Positions 38,533 to 50,742 of a stretch of DNA of 64,000 nucleotides are shown here, one piece after another. Position 1 is the stretch's first letter. Every line of letters starts with the position of its first letter. The position numbers were made by a program, and so were the translations under genes. Under the pieces are notes generated by a model, which was not told the DNA's origin, did not search any database, and worked only from the letters and a program-made list of their open reading frames with translations. The DNA comes from Saxidomus purpurata. Its lineage: Eukaryota; Mollusca; Bivalvia; Venerida; Veneridae. Where the stretch lies: positions 22,693,498 through 22,757,497 of the forward strand of contig JAFMSR010000018.1 in the NCBI GenBank assembly GCA_022818135.1, read 5' to 3'.

Positions 38533-40869
38533 TTAAAAAACTGTATAATTCAAGACTCTCCATGGCGTGATGTCTTTGCTGTTTGGGAATTGCTTCTACA
38601 GTTTTTTCGAGCGTTAACAAAGGTCACGGTCTATGAAGTAGTTCAGATCTGTATAAACTTTTTCTGCTAGTTTGCAATCCGCCATTCGAGTTTTAGGCAA
38701 TACACGACTGGCATTTGTTAGAAGTGTTTACTTTTGAAAAACATATGGATATGGATATGGTGAAGTTAATATTGGGATGGGTAATAAATATTTTGACCGG
38801 CCTTAAGCCCCGGTAGCAGACGAATACGAAAGTCCTGGCAGAATTCCGGGTAGAGCATTTATTTTCTACTTACAATGTATACATATTTGTACATAAATGT
38901 ATCAAATATTAAAATTTTATCTATGAAAAGAAGAGAAAATGTACATGTTACAGATATTATCTTTTGAATATTTTGTATAAATATTTCAAATAAAAACGAT
39001 AATTTAAATAATATAAAATTGAGAAAGAAACGGTTATGCTGTATATCTACTTCACGTGGTAGACTGGCTTTCAGTCCTTACATGTACTTCTATTTTGTGA
39101 TTATCTGGCCACTTACTTTCTACAATTCCATCCCTTTGACGCCGAAAATAAGATGATTAAGCACTGTTACAATAAAAAGGCCGAAAGTATTTTTCTTGGA
39201 GTTAATGAAATATACAATCACCCAGCCTGGTTGCAAAGCTAATGAGAAGGTACCACCCTGGCATTTAGTGCCATTTATTTATATCACTATGCCTTCATAT
39301 TCCATACCATTAAAATTATATCGTAATAACTTTTTGTAAGCAATTTAATATTTTGACAAAACATGGCATACTTTTATGTTATATGTTATTTTCTAGGCCT
39401 TTTCAATACTCTATTGTCCACCATCAAACTTACTCATAATGTCTTAATATATGATCATTACAGAAGTCTCTATTTTGGAATATTGAGCTTTACCTGTCCG
39501 CACTGAACCAGGAATACATTATGAATTTCCTGTTACAGTTTTCTTTGTATAAATATCAGTTACTATACAGCATTTAACAGTTAGATAAAGTATTTTAGAG
39601 CGAAATAGAAACAAATTGTAGTGAATTGAAACAGTTGTCTATTAAGACTTTTCTAGAACTGCAAATAGCTTTTCCTTCAGGGAATTGTAAACAGAATTGT
39701 GTTATCACACCGAGCATCTCTTCCTGCTGTGTGGTTTGAGCATCATGGTGTCAGTGAAATAGTCGTTTGTTACCTAAACTCTCTGATCCATAGGCTTAAA
39801 CAAGCAAACAATCACAGGAGTGATCATGTTATCTACGATATCCCCTTTGGAATATGTTTCAAACAATATAGATTATCAGTCCATTCATTGCTTGTTCAGA
39901 AACAGTATAGATATATAAAATGTATCATTCAATCTGACGATCGGCTGTTTTGTGTTCTTTATCATTTTTCGTTTCGTTCCTTTTTATTTTGTTTTACTTG
40001 TATTTTTCTATTTTTCTTTTTTTAGTTTTTACATTAGAAAACCCTTCAAGACGTGTATATCCGTTTATTTAATTCTAATTCATTTTTAAGTACTATTCAG
40101 CAAAACTGTTGAAATATTTTACCTCTTCTTAGCCAGTGTAGATTATTTTTAGTACAAAACATTGACTCAGTTGACGATGGGGTTACGTAATTTAGAGAGA
40201 ATTAACATCACAAAAATGAACAATAATAAAACGTTAAAAACAATAAAGAAGAACGCCCAATACGGCTACATTAAAGTTCATATTTAGGGAATATTTGCGA
40301 CTATAATGTCACTAGGGAGGGGCGTGCCTACTGTAGATATTTGCTTAACTTTCATTGTTTTTGTGAAGCTATAGGAGATAAGACTTAACACGACTTGAAG
40401 AAATACTTTACTGAGACAATTTGCATACTGACTGATAAAGAACTAACGTTTACCTGATACTGGCAATAAACTAAAGCCTGGAAGTTAATAAAACGACAAA
40501 ATGCATCAGAGAAACAACGATAAAACCTAATTCCATTCATACTAGAGCAAGACTTTGGTATTAGCTATGTCAGGGATAAACATTACAACTTTTCTCATAT
40601 TACTATGCATAATTCATATCTTAATACGTACACAAAATACTAAGTATTGGAATAATTTAGTAACAGGCGATTCTAATAAGTATTCTTATATTATGTATAA
40701 AATCATGTTAAATAGTACACGCAGTTTGAAATGGCTTAACTATGTCACAAACATATTAAACTGGTAACTGGTATATTTTTTTATAAAAAAACTTAAATTG
40801 CAATAGTAGACACTTACTAATGAAACAAACATTGATTGACCATTTCCATTAGGGATGGCGAGGACAAAT
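38533..40869. other. Intergenic sequence, no gene supported
   Basis: AT-rich; open frames at 39699-40025 and 40555-40767 are without recognisable features. Confidence 0.35.
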
Positions 40870-41690
40870 GAAGGAAAAAATATGCCCTTTTCAAAGATTA
40901 CCATGCTTTCGAAGACCTAATTAACATTATTACCTAAGCACATGTACTTGCCGATCTTCAAGTATCGTTCTGCAAATCATAAATTGCCCATAGAAAAGGG
41001 CCGCAATACCCCATACAACGAAAGGAAATGTTCCTCGTGCATAGGAATATTAGGTGATGAATTTCACTATCTGCTAATCTGCAAACATTTCAGAGCAAAA
41101 AAGAAACAGATAATCTCAGCACAATTTTACAAACATCCAAATGTTATAAAATACAGTCAGCTTATAAATACTTAGTAACAAAGATCTCAAAATTCTAAAA
41201 ACTACTTAGTTTTTTTTGTATCCTGTATACGCGTTCAATAAAACTCAAATTTATTTATATTACTTTGTTATGTGTCACACACTGTTTACCACAGATGAAA
41301 ATTGTAACACTGCGAGCTTAGATAACCATTCATGATATCGCAATTTTCTCAACATTGCACACTTTTTTCGTGCACCTTATTTTCTAAACAATAACAATTT
41401 TACAGACAATGACATTCCTTGCTTTCGCGTGAATCTTATAATAATTGTACTTTTTATTTTATTTTAACTGGACAATTATTATCACCTCCTCCGTCACCTA
41501 CCTCTGTAATTGACATGAATATACTGGCATGAATATACTTCATTCCAGTATTGAGTTTAATATAAAAATCGTGAACTGTGTACTTTTGTTTTCGTTACCC
41601 ATTATGTATGCGTGAATATATTAAACTCTGTAATGTCTGTTGTTAAACATGTAACCTGACAAAATAAAGAATATTGTTGTTGTTGTAGCA
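40870..41690 (+). pseudogene. Decayed LINE retrotransposon: reverse-transcriptase C-terminal tail plus 3' end
   Basis: The frame at 40942-41175 encodes FKYRSANHKLPIEKGR, then CSSC and GDEFHYLLIC. This (R-x-S-x-H-x-L-x-I-E-x-GR, then a C-x2-C and E-[FY]-H-x4-C cluster) is the usual C-terminal end of the protein of many invertebrate non-LTR elements. Coding-like sequence just upstream (YHAFEDLINII) is in another frame, so at least one frameshift separates them. The element ends at about 41690 in AAATAAAGAATATTGTTGTTGTTGT, a typical LINE 3' microsatellite tail. Only the 3' portion is visible; the polymerase and endonuclease domains are missing. Clade not assigned. Confidence 0.65.
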
Positions 41691-43959
41691 TAACTGCATA
41701 ACTTACGGGTCATTGATAGTTTCATACGCTGCATGATGATCATAAACTGACTGAAAGGCCAAGTTAAATGATTCTGGTAGCTAGTTGGAAAGTTAAGAAA
41801 GTTAGGGAGGAAAATATCTCAATTTTTTATATTATTTATTTGAAATAAATTGAGCATCTTCATTCTCTACACCAGATAATGACAAATTTAGCTACAGATT
41901 ATAAAGAAAGGATTTGGGTTAGTTGGAAGGGTTACCAAAAGCACAATATTGATTTATGTTGACTCTAAATTTCAAACCACGTCGTCTCCAATACCATGTT
42001 ATTAGCATCAGCTACAAGCTGTTAAGGTGTTTGGTTTAACACTTCAAACACATATATTTCTCGATGGTTTCTGATAAACAATTAACGTGTTTTCAAGAAA
42101 TATTTACAAGCCTACAGCTATAATACTTGTTTTCGGACAGCCTCTGTAATCTTCCTGATTATGAAAAGCTGAAAACCCTGAGTTTGACGTGAGAAAACTT
42201 TTATAACTCTCAATCTTAATGTTATTTACCGGAAAGTATTACTACATTTGTTGGCATAGTGGTTCGACAGAGCAGAATAATATAACTGATACTCTGTTCA
42301 AAGTAATTCCAATATGGTTGATTTTAGATACATGTATATCAACGCCACTGACCAAATTGTTTGAAAACTGAAGTGAAAGCACATTTCTTAATGAAATTGA
42401 TGTTAGAGAGCCCTTGCAAATGCAAATTATATTCGCCGCCCTGTCTGCGTATAGATATTTTCTTTAATTTCAAGTTTCTACCAAAGTGAAAGAAGTACAA
42501 AGTATTTTAGCTTGCAGCTTAACGCCTTTATTGAAAGATGTAAAAAGATATTCTTTCAAGTCTTCAAAAGATGAAGCGTTTGATTTTTCAGTGTAATTAC
42601 CATGCATAACAAAAGGTAAGGTATAGAATATCCAGCAAGCTCATGTCTCGGTCGTTTTCCACGTATATCAAGTGGTGATAATATATAAATCAAAATTCCA
42701 TCTACATTGTTAGTGCTAGATGAAAATAATCTAGTCAGCAGAATATTGTACAATGTGCGTTTAATACGACAGTTTTTAAAATGTAAACAGAGGAAATCAA
42801 ATTTTCAGAAAAACTAGTGTTGCTGTGGATGTTTGGTAAAGCAAAGAGAGAATAATAACTCTATGTCGTCCATGAAAAAAGTTACAAAACCAAACGAAAA
42901 AGAATGTCATCTACCAGACTAACTTGTGCAAGCTAACTTGTGCAAGTCACTGTGGTAACGCAGGGAACAGGAAAAAAGTCGAAGACCACCTTCAATGCAA
43001 ATTTGAGTAAATAACTATGCTTAGGTTAGACTCGGATCACAACATACTCATAGCCCACATGTACTCAAAACATGAAAAATAGTGTTTATTTGGTCTAGAT
43101 CAGCAACATGCAGAGCATATATTGCACAGAAACCCTCTGTTTGAGCAGCACAAAAGAAAAACTGACAAGTTATTATCACCCTTGAACAGAATGGACGACT
43201 TTAGCACGACTACACACTGCTGTGACAGAGTTAAGGGTGTAGATACAATTAACACAAAGAAAAAAGGAAGAAATGCAGGAAATGCTAACGTAAAATACAT
43301 TAAATACGACGCCTAGTTCTAACTTATACAGCACCTAAAATGTTTTACTTTGATATCAAGAATATTCTTAAGCATAAAGTCGTGAATTAGACTACTTTAT
43401 ACAACAAAGAGATTTGATTTTTCAGGACAGGATAAGTGCAATGTAAAACATTCAGCCATCGTGTCGCCTTCGTAGAATTACATTTTGTTAACTTAGATGG
43501 GGAGAACTTGTTACTTGACACTTTGCAATATGTTCGAGGTGCTTTGTACTATCAATTAGTACAGATATGAAACATATAAAAGAACTGTAACATATTCGCA
43601 AGCAGTCATGTTTAATCAAAGTTTTATATTGCCTGAGTACACAATGTTAACTGCTTTTTCAATCTTAATAATAAACTATCTATTGCTCTAAACGTAAATC
43701 AAAGATGAGATTTATGGTTGCTAGTACAGTTTGGAGCCTCCTCAATAAAAACCCACAATGTTTTATGCTTTGTTGTTGTAAATTTATTCTTACAAACGGA
43801 GTGAATCGTGCTTTGGATAAAATATATACTAGATAGCTGAGTGTAATCGTCCTTGAATGATATATTCTCGTAACTTGGCGTTAATATGCCGCCGCCAACA
43901 TTGATTAGCATGTGACGAAAAAGCCAAAGAATTAGTGTAACTTTCACGTATCTATGTAG
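41691..43959. other. Intergenic sequence, no gene supported
   Basis: AT-rich; short open frames only. Confidence 0.35.
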
Positions 43960-44430
43960 TATGAACTATATACAAATCTGACGAGAAATAAATTTAATTA
44001 ACTTCAAATCAGTTAAATTAGCCTATTCAATAGTTATGAAGTGCATATTCTTAATTAAGTTAATAATTTATCCATTAATTACACTGAATGAAAACTACTG
44101 CAGTTCCTTTAATCAATAATCAAACATGTACAAATGAGTGTAAAAGAGGATAACCACCTTTCACTTATCTTTGTACATGTGTTAACTATATGTACAAATC
44201 TGACGAGGAATAAATTTGATTAACGTTAAATCAGTTAATAAGCTTAGTCGTATAATATATTGTTTATTGAAGTGAATATTCTTAATGAATTTAATATGCA
44301 ATTCACGTGCATATTTTGCCTGTACAATAATTTGATCATTAATTTGATCATTAATTACAATGAATTTAAGAGACTGCATTTTCATATGCGAAAATGCAAC
44401 ATGTACAAATAAATGTAAAAGAGGAAACAC
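43960..44430. repeat. Diverged tandem duplication, two copies of about 220-270 bp
   Basis: ACAAATCTGACGAGAAATAAATTT near 43971 recurs near 44194 with one change, and CATGTACAAATGAGTGTAAAAGAGGA near 44126 recurs near 44400. The offset grows from about 222 to 273 bp, so indels have accumulated. Non-coding. Confidence 0.75.
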
Positions 44431-44990
44431 ATTTAGCACGAGAAAAAATTAATGTACTTTCTGTTTGTTGGTTTAACCAATATTTGATTAATTAATTAGT
44501 ACCTACAAACAATAGCATACAGGGTTGAGTAGAAAGTACAAACTTATTTGAAGACTCTCTTCTTGCATAATACGTTATTAACTTTATTTTCTACTGTGAC
44601 AAAATATGGAATTTAAAAAAAACGTATTTGCATGCACTTTATTCATTCTCACATAGTTGTTTCGACAACAAAGCTTTAACAGGAAAGAGTACTGTAAATA
44701 TTAGATATGTATATTAAACGATTGTTTTATACAACATTTTATTAGTATTTTTCATTTGAAGATGAACATTTGGAAAAAATGAAAGAGTATTCTAATTAAA
44801 CCTAGCCAAAAGGTAAATAAACCTATTTGCTCTGTAATGTCAGTTTGCTATCAAAATAATGCAGAAGCATAATTCTGTAACATTTAAATAATAGGTTTTC
44901 CTTTATACAAAATACTGAAAAAAAACTCATCTAAAATGTACAAAACGGTCATACATATAACACAAAGAACTCGATTACTAATGAACTTAC

Positions 44991-45044
44991 CACATTTAAT
45001 GGACATATCCACAATACGATCGCCTCCAATACCAGTCGTCTCAT
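44991..45044 (-). CDS. Candidate alternative or paralogous first exon with signal peptide
   Basis: On the minus strand an ATG opens 18 codons (MRRLVLEAIVLWICPLNV) that end exactly at a GTAAGT donor, phase 0. The start MRR, the stretch around TGGATA, and the bases running into the donor (GTGGTAAGTT versus CTGGTAAGTT) resemble exon 1 at 13697-13729, suggesting a common origin. Spliced to the TSP1 exon it would also give a hydrophobic leader. It could be an alternative first exon of the same gene or the first exon of a neighbouring paralogue whose other exons I could not find. An upstream short ORF starting ATGCTAGAC lies in the presumed leader. Confidence 0.42.
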
Positions 45045-45170
45045 TCTCCCTTTATTTCCTACTTTAACAGTTGACACTTGACAAGGACACACTCTACACT
45101 TCAGCCTTTAACCACAGCCATCTGCAGTCTAGCATCTCTGCACAATAAACGAGAGAATATGCGACGCAAC

Positions 45171-45181
45171 TTTAATAAATA
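45171..45181 (-). promoter_or_regulatory. TATA-like box upstream of the candidate exon at 44991-45044
   Basis: The minus strand reads TATTTATTAAA about 130 nt before the ATG, which would place a start site near 45145 and a leader of roughly 100 nt. This is weak evidence in AT-rich sequence, mentioned because it sits at a sensible distance from a signal-peptide-like exon. Confidence 0.25.
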
Positions 45182-47825
45182 GCCAACAATTTTTGTTTAT
45201 TCCATCGCAACCAATTAACGTGGGGAAAAAGATAAACTACCAGCTAGCATAACGCTGGTTAGCTTTTCAGAAGCTCTGAACGAGGGCAAGATCAAAATGC
45301 ACAGAGCGATTATGTTTACAATTAAGGGAAAGAATGACTGTTTCAGGGTGTTGGATAGATTAAATGTTACGATATTTTTTACAGGATTGTATTGTGAAGT
45401 ATAACCTTCCAACTTTTAATGAGGAGAGATACCTTTATCCTTGGTGAATGCGGTTAATGTAATAACATGGTTGGAAATTTTATCCCCTTTAACCTGTTCG
45501 TATTTTTTTTTCGATAAAACGGAAGACGGATGTGAAATGTTATTTTATGTGACAGTAATCTATTGTGGCACGCGACATTATATAAAAACTGGTCCATTTA
45601 ATCTATGATTTGCCTATATTACTCAAAAGCTGTCAGATCGCTCCGTACCATTTTATAAGTATGTACGTCACCTATTTGCTATTTAGCTTCTACGTAATTT
45701 CTTCACAGGGGGACGTTGTGCAAAGAATCGGGAATAGAGGCTCATTTGACAAAAACGAAATACCTTTCACCAGTTGAAAATTAATAACTTCTTGGAAAAA
45801 TTAAATTGCAAATCTCATACCACAATATTGTAAATGTACTTCTTACCGACTATTCGGATAGCATATGGTCTTATAGCATGCTGTCTGTTGTTTGGCTGCT
45901 TTTACGTCGTCATTTCATGATTCTATCACTCTCTATTTTGCATTCTTTTATTCTACAAATAAATGCCAAAATTGTAAACTTATAGCATAAAAGAAACCAT
46001 TGTATTGTATGTATGACTTGAAGCTGTTCTAGGTCGTGTGAGACTGTGCTATATAAATACAACAATTGAATGTGTACGCTTTTCATGTCCAACCAAGAAA
46101 GTGAAATAAGTGTTGATGCCTGGTAGTGCAATATTTGTTTTCTTGTACCATTTTTAAGATTTTGGCATACTTGGCAACAATACGTAAATGATATGATATA
46201 TGGACAAAATAAAATGCTTAAACCACTTTTTCGAATCTTACACCGTCATTGTTTGACTTTTGCTGAAGCAAACGGAACACTATGAGGTCAAAATAAATAT
46301 TCTATAATTTTATGTTTTGTTATGTATTACATATTTCTTTTGTTTACTGTAGATAATACGATTTCAAACGATGTTAACATATGAATATTTTCAACACATC
46401 CATTTTTAACATATCTCAAATATTTTAAAAGCACTGTATTAAAAAAGGACTTTCTCCGGTGCAAAACGTAATAGTAAACACATCGTAGGCTACTGTAACA
46501 TTCCTTTATCTATTTTAAAAAATTGACATAAGAAGAATTCAATACGTAAAGTATTGTGTTCCACCAAGGATACGACTTGTTTCCCTTTTCAGGGCTGTTA
46601 TTTAGGTATTTAAAGCAACAACTACAATGGAATCGTTGGGTCCTTCCCTGAGATATACCGACTAAAAAGATACCGCCTCGGAGATAAACTACTTATTCAA
46701 TTATTCCATCTGTTTGTATTTGAATATTTTACGACGAAACGTATATATTTCTAATTCCTAAAGTCATTTTCCCGAAGGTTTCTGCTATTCGGATGATAGT
46801 GTATATGATCGCCAAGTTCCTACAAAAAAATCTAACCTCTAAGAGAAGGGAGCTATTTTAGCTACGGCAAACATTTAAAACTTTTCTGTATTTAGCGAGC
46901 ATGTAAAAAAACGTGACAAATACCTTTCTGAAAATGATGTCAGATAAACCTGTATGTACGTACGGGTCAGAGATTATGGTAAAACTATCACTCAAGTCGT
47001 CAACATGCTTTTATTTCGCCCACTTCAAAGACACAAAATACAAGAAAGCGTTTGTATTTTTCAAGAGAGGATTTATGGATGAAATTAAAGTATTCTTCTT
47101 GCGAGATATCTCATCTTAAACATACTTTACATATATAGAAACATATCTTCGACTGAATGAACACTTGTGTGCGTGTGGGAGGAATAAAGTACCTGTTGCA
47201 CGCATCTTTCGCCTATTGTTGTATAAGTTATAAATTGTCATTGACTTTATAGGGGGTCTGAAAATCAAATTTAAGTGGCTATATAAAACTCACTTCATCG
47301 TCCTGTATTTAATAAACGCATGTTCCATCACCGTTTCAAAGCCAAATATTTGCTCATTTACAAATTTGCCTCACCCACCCCCGGGGAATATAATTTAAGA
47401 ACTTTTTAAAAAACCAAAAACCCCCCTCCCCCAAAGTTTGAGATTACATTTCCATCAATTTTGTCTCTTAACCACTTTGTACCTTTCCGAAATGGTGACA
47501 ATTGACATCATTCATAATAGCCACGTGTAACTGTGTTATGGAGAAAAGTGGGTTGTCGCATAATGTTCTGTCAAAACATATTTTTGAAAATGTACATATA
47601 CGAGAGAACCGTTATATATTTTTCATAAGATTTTTTCTCTAAACATATCATTTCTTGTCCTTGAAATCGGAAGGCTATTAACATTCCAGAGGGTATTTCG
47701 ACATAAATAATTCTCATATGTTTATCTGAAATCCATTTTTGTTTCATAAAACGACCATAAAAAGTCGACATTTTGAAATTCTGATTAAAACATCGGGTTT
47801 CAATTCAATTTTACAGAAATAACAT
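45182..47825. other. Intergenic sequence, no gene supported
   Basis: AT-rich, with C-rich patches near 47376-47430. Confidence 0.35.
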
Positions 47826-48133
47826 ATGGTTGGCATCTTCAAACACGAAAACAATAAACTAAGCTGTATCTGTAAATATCAACAATGCAGTGCAATGGAA
47901 AATCAAATAATTCTGCCAATGTCTGGCATGGTTAACGTCACAGAATTACAGATAGAACTCACTTTCAACACTGTTGGCCACACTGCATTCGCATCCATAT
48001 TTTCTCTTGTTGGACAAACGATGCTACAGAGCTAATCGATCTAATTCTTCATATACTTCAAACACAAGTAGACCCTGAAGTAGCAGCAGGTCTATTGACT
48101 GAACTGAAACACGAAGGCTGGACATGCGACTAG
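47826..48133 (+). pseudogene. Coding-like fragments a and b of a decayed locus
   Basis: Frame a (47826-48035) carries MENQIILPMSGMVNVTELQI and continues to SLVGQTMLQ. Exactly there, frame b takes over (48029-48133): ELIDLILHILQTQVDP followed by EVAAGLLTELKHEGWTCD and a stop. Frame b has an amphipathic, protein-like composition unlike chance frames nearby, so a one-base frameshift in a former coding exon is likely. I do not recognise the family. It lies upstream, on the same strand, of the PHD and HIRAN-like fragments and may belong to the same locus. Confidence 0.4.
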
Positions 48134-48235
48134 ATTGAATCTTGCAGTCAGCAGTGTAGAGACCAGAATGTTATTTCTTGGAGCTTATTACATTGTTGGC
48201 ATGAGAAAACTTTTGACTTTTTCTCCATAACATAG

Positions 48236-48551
48236 GCTGCTGGATCAGGGCCATATCGTCACGGTTTATACAATTTCAATTGTCTTGCTTGTGATGGATA
48301 TGTAATTCTTCAACAACACAGCTATGAGAAAAAACTGTGTGTCACAGCCATCGTTTCAAAAGAAATAGCATTATTATCTTGACTGTCACAACAAAGAAAC
48401 ATGTATCAGCAAGTTGGGTTACAGGAAATTCTAGCGAACAAAGTCAAGAAAGTGTGTCATCAACGACAGACATACTACGATGTAATCCAACATTTAAATA
48501 CAAGGAAATGACATGTCAATACTTTACAGTCTGTCCAATCGTCTATGCAAG
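48236..48551 (+). pseudogene. Coding-like fragments c and d, cysteine-containing
   Basis: After an acceptor-like CCATAACATAG, one frame reads AAGSGPYRHGLYNFNCLACD, then GYVILQQHSYEKKLC, to a stop at 48381. An overlapping frame (from 48337) continues with TTKKHVSASWVTGNS, NPTFKYKEMTCQYF and CPIVYA, ending at a GTAAGT donor at 48551. Frame change plus splice-like ends suggests a former exon with a frameshift. Function unknown. Confidence 0.35.
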
Positions 48552-48850
48552 TAAGTTTAGCATGAGATACACTTACAGTTTATCAAGAAGTTCCGAATCT
48601 TAAGGAGTTCCGAACCACTTAAATGTTTCTCAATATACCGTGTAAAAACCGTGAAGGCATTCATAAATATACCAGTTCAGTCGCTTAGTACAACCATTTT
48701 GCCGTTGTTTTACACGATTTCAGCAACTCTGTCGTTTATTTACCGTGTCAAGCACTTGTCAGACTCGGATGACCTTCGGGCACTTGCAATCTGCTTACGT
48801 AATATTGACAGGTATTTTTTAACTTCAATAACCGGAATCAAGTGGAATGG

Positions 48851-48994
48851 CACCCAAAAAGAGAAAGGTATCTTGCAAATCATCACTCACATGTATGTCT
48901 ACGCCTGTGCAATAGTTTTTGCCCAGAATGTAAAGGATGTAATTTGTGCAGCTATTCAAAGCCCTACATGTATGTTAAGCATGACTGACTTGTA
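48851..48994 (+). pseudogene. Coding-like fragment e: basic start and CxxCxxCxxC cluster
   Basis: One frame starts MAPKKRKVSCKSSLTC (a strongly basic, nuclear-localisation-like start). About 45 bases later, in another frame, FCPECKGCNLCSYSKPYMY follows (C-x2-C-x2-C-x2-C) and ends at a TGA. The two parts are out of register by a small shift. Probably a decayed zinc-binding segment; it could also be coincidence. Confidence 0.3.
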
Positions 48995-49312
48995 GGGGTC
49001 GGTTCAGCATTATTGTACACATAATAAAGGTGTTCAGTAAAGACTTTTTTTGAAATTGTACTTACTTTATGAGGTAAATTATAAATTTTATTTATCACTA
49101 CACACATCTAGTTGGAAGATGAGTGGAACATGCATGTATTTTATATAACGTTTTTTAATATGGGTACTGTAGGTTATTGTGCAGTATTTTAAAGCTTGGA
49201 TATTTTTACCAGTCTGATCAGTAGTGAATATTAGTAAACTATATAGAAAGCAATTTGAAATTGATAAAGTTAGTTCTGAGAAAGTTTCCCCAATCATAAC
49301 AGAATCACTAAC

Positions 49313-49824
49313 AATGCCTAGAATAAATCAGAAATTAAAACCAAAGCGAAGGAGTGTTCTTGATGGTCTACCAGATAATCTGACTAGTCCAGAGTCAATA
49401 AGAAAGATGGTATTAAGGATTTGCAGGCAACAAGGGCCTTTGCTGAAGAAGAGAAAAAAGCTAAAGCTTCATATCTTTCAAAGATTGCAAAGAAAGTCAA
49501 ACAAAACCCTCGAAAGAACTCTAAGAAAAGGGGTAGTAAGAGCATCACAAAAGTTCCAAAAATGGATTTGAAAAGTAGAAAGTTAGCCGTTACTGCAAAA
49601 ACATCAATGACACTGAAGAAGATGCTAAATGCATGGCCTGTGAAATGACATGGGAAGAAGATGAAACTCTTATGCTAGGTCATACTTGGATTCAGTGTGA
49701 TATGTGCCAGGGTTGGATTCATGAAAAATGTACACCTATGGGATTGTCATTTGAAAAGATAACTGATGATGAATATAAATTTACATGTCATAACTGTCAA
49801 ACAGATCCATGCGGAACTGTTTAA
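49313..49824 (+). pseudogene. Frameshifted Lys-rich linker plus complete PHD-type zinc finger
   Basis: Three frames join up: MPRINQKLKPKRRSVLDGLP then SPESIRK (49313-49405), DLQATRAFAEEEKKAKASYL and a Lys-rich stretch (to about 49583), then CKNINDTEEDAKCMACEMTW to the stop at 49822. The last frame holds all eight ligands of a C4HC3 PHD finger: CMAC, QCDMC, H in GWIH, C in EKC, and TCHNC. At least two single-base shifts break the frame. A basic linker followed by a C-terminal PHD-like finger is common in pogo/Tigger-type transposases of invertebrates, so a transposon origin is plausible, but no DDE domain is visible. A real multi-exon chromatin protein is the alternative. Confidence 0.6.
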
Positions 49825-50101
49825 AATATGGTAAAATTAACCGCCGAATACACAGTCACTTTTGTATTGAAAGAAAGATATATACTTCAAGTTAATTATG
49901 TTTTTTTTAATTCGTAGAAGAGTTTTTTTCACTTTGAGTTTATTTCTTAAACAGACATTTATTGACATGATTGTTGTCTTACTTGGATAGCAAATATTGT
50001 CCACCAATTTTATCAGTGTGTGTTCTATTTGACATACTGCTCATTGAATAATGAATATGCGTGTAAAGTTTAATGTCTCTTGAAATTCTATTTTTTTATA
50101 G

Positions 50102-50742
50102 GAAAAAGAAGCTGTTGTTGAAGAGATCAAGGTAGAAAACTGTGTGATTAAAGGCGACCATGCATTTAAAGTTAAACCTCCCATGACAACACCATCCACG
50201 CAATTAATACTAGATAGGGAATATTCAAATATTCATGATGAAGATGCATGTCTTGTCTGGGTACCGGAGCTACAAACATTTGACACATCTTTACATGATC
50301 TCATGACTGATGACAGCATATTATTGAAAGTGCAGGATATTGCAGGATTGCCTGTTGGACATGTACCCCGAACACTGGCTAGTGCATTTAGGAAACTGCT
50401 TGATTTAGGTGCAGCTGTCCTCTGTGAGGCAACTGACATACCTCAGCAAAGCTTCTCTCCTTGGCCAGCTCGGGATCAAGCTGGTGGAGGAGTGGTAATT
50501 CCCTGCATATATATCAGCAGACATAATATTAAGCAGGAGGCAATAAATGTTGTAAAAGTTATATGGTATTTTCAGATGAATATATGTCTTCACCAATATG
50601 CAAAAGCCAAAAAGCTACTTAAGTGTTTAAATATGTTTGGTCTGCTGAAAGTCTCTGTGGTTCGGAACTTCTTGATAAACTGCACTACACTTGGATCGAC
50701 CTAACTGGACTATTAGGAAAATTCAAGGCATGAGGCTTTCTG
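50102..50742 (+). pseudogene. HIRAN-like domain exon with a downstream frameshift
   Basis: The exon starts after a strong acceptor (TATTTTTTTATAG) in phase 0: EKEAVVEEIKVENCVIKGDH. The order IKGDHAF, then REYSNIHDEDAC, then VGHVPRTLASAFRKLL, CEATD and AGGGVVIPC matches the HIRAN-like domain found in many invertebrate proteins of transposon or repair context (G-x-H, RE-x-N-x-HD-x-x-A, VGHVPR). The frame runs to 50703, but from about 50620 a shifted frame reads more naturally (KYVWSAESLCGSELLDKLHY then TWIDLTGLLGKFKA) and ends at a TGA near 50732. It follows the PHD fragment by about 280 bp on the same strand and may be the next exon. Related HIRAN domains bind DNA ends; no function is claimed here. 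Confidence 0.6.

Noticed and set aside
48851..48874. MAPKKRKV as an SV40-type nuclear localisation tag from a construct
   Set aside because: It lacks one lysine of the viral motif, no vector-like sequence is nearby, and short basic runs arise easily in A-rich DNA.
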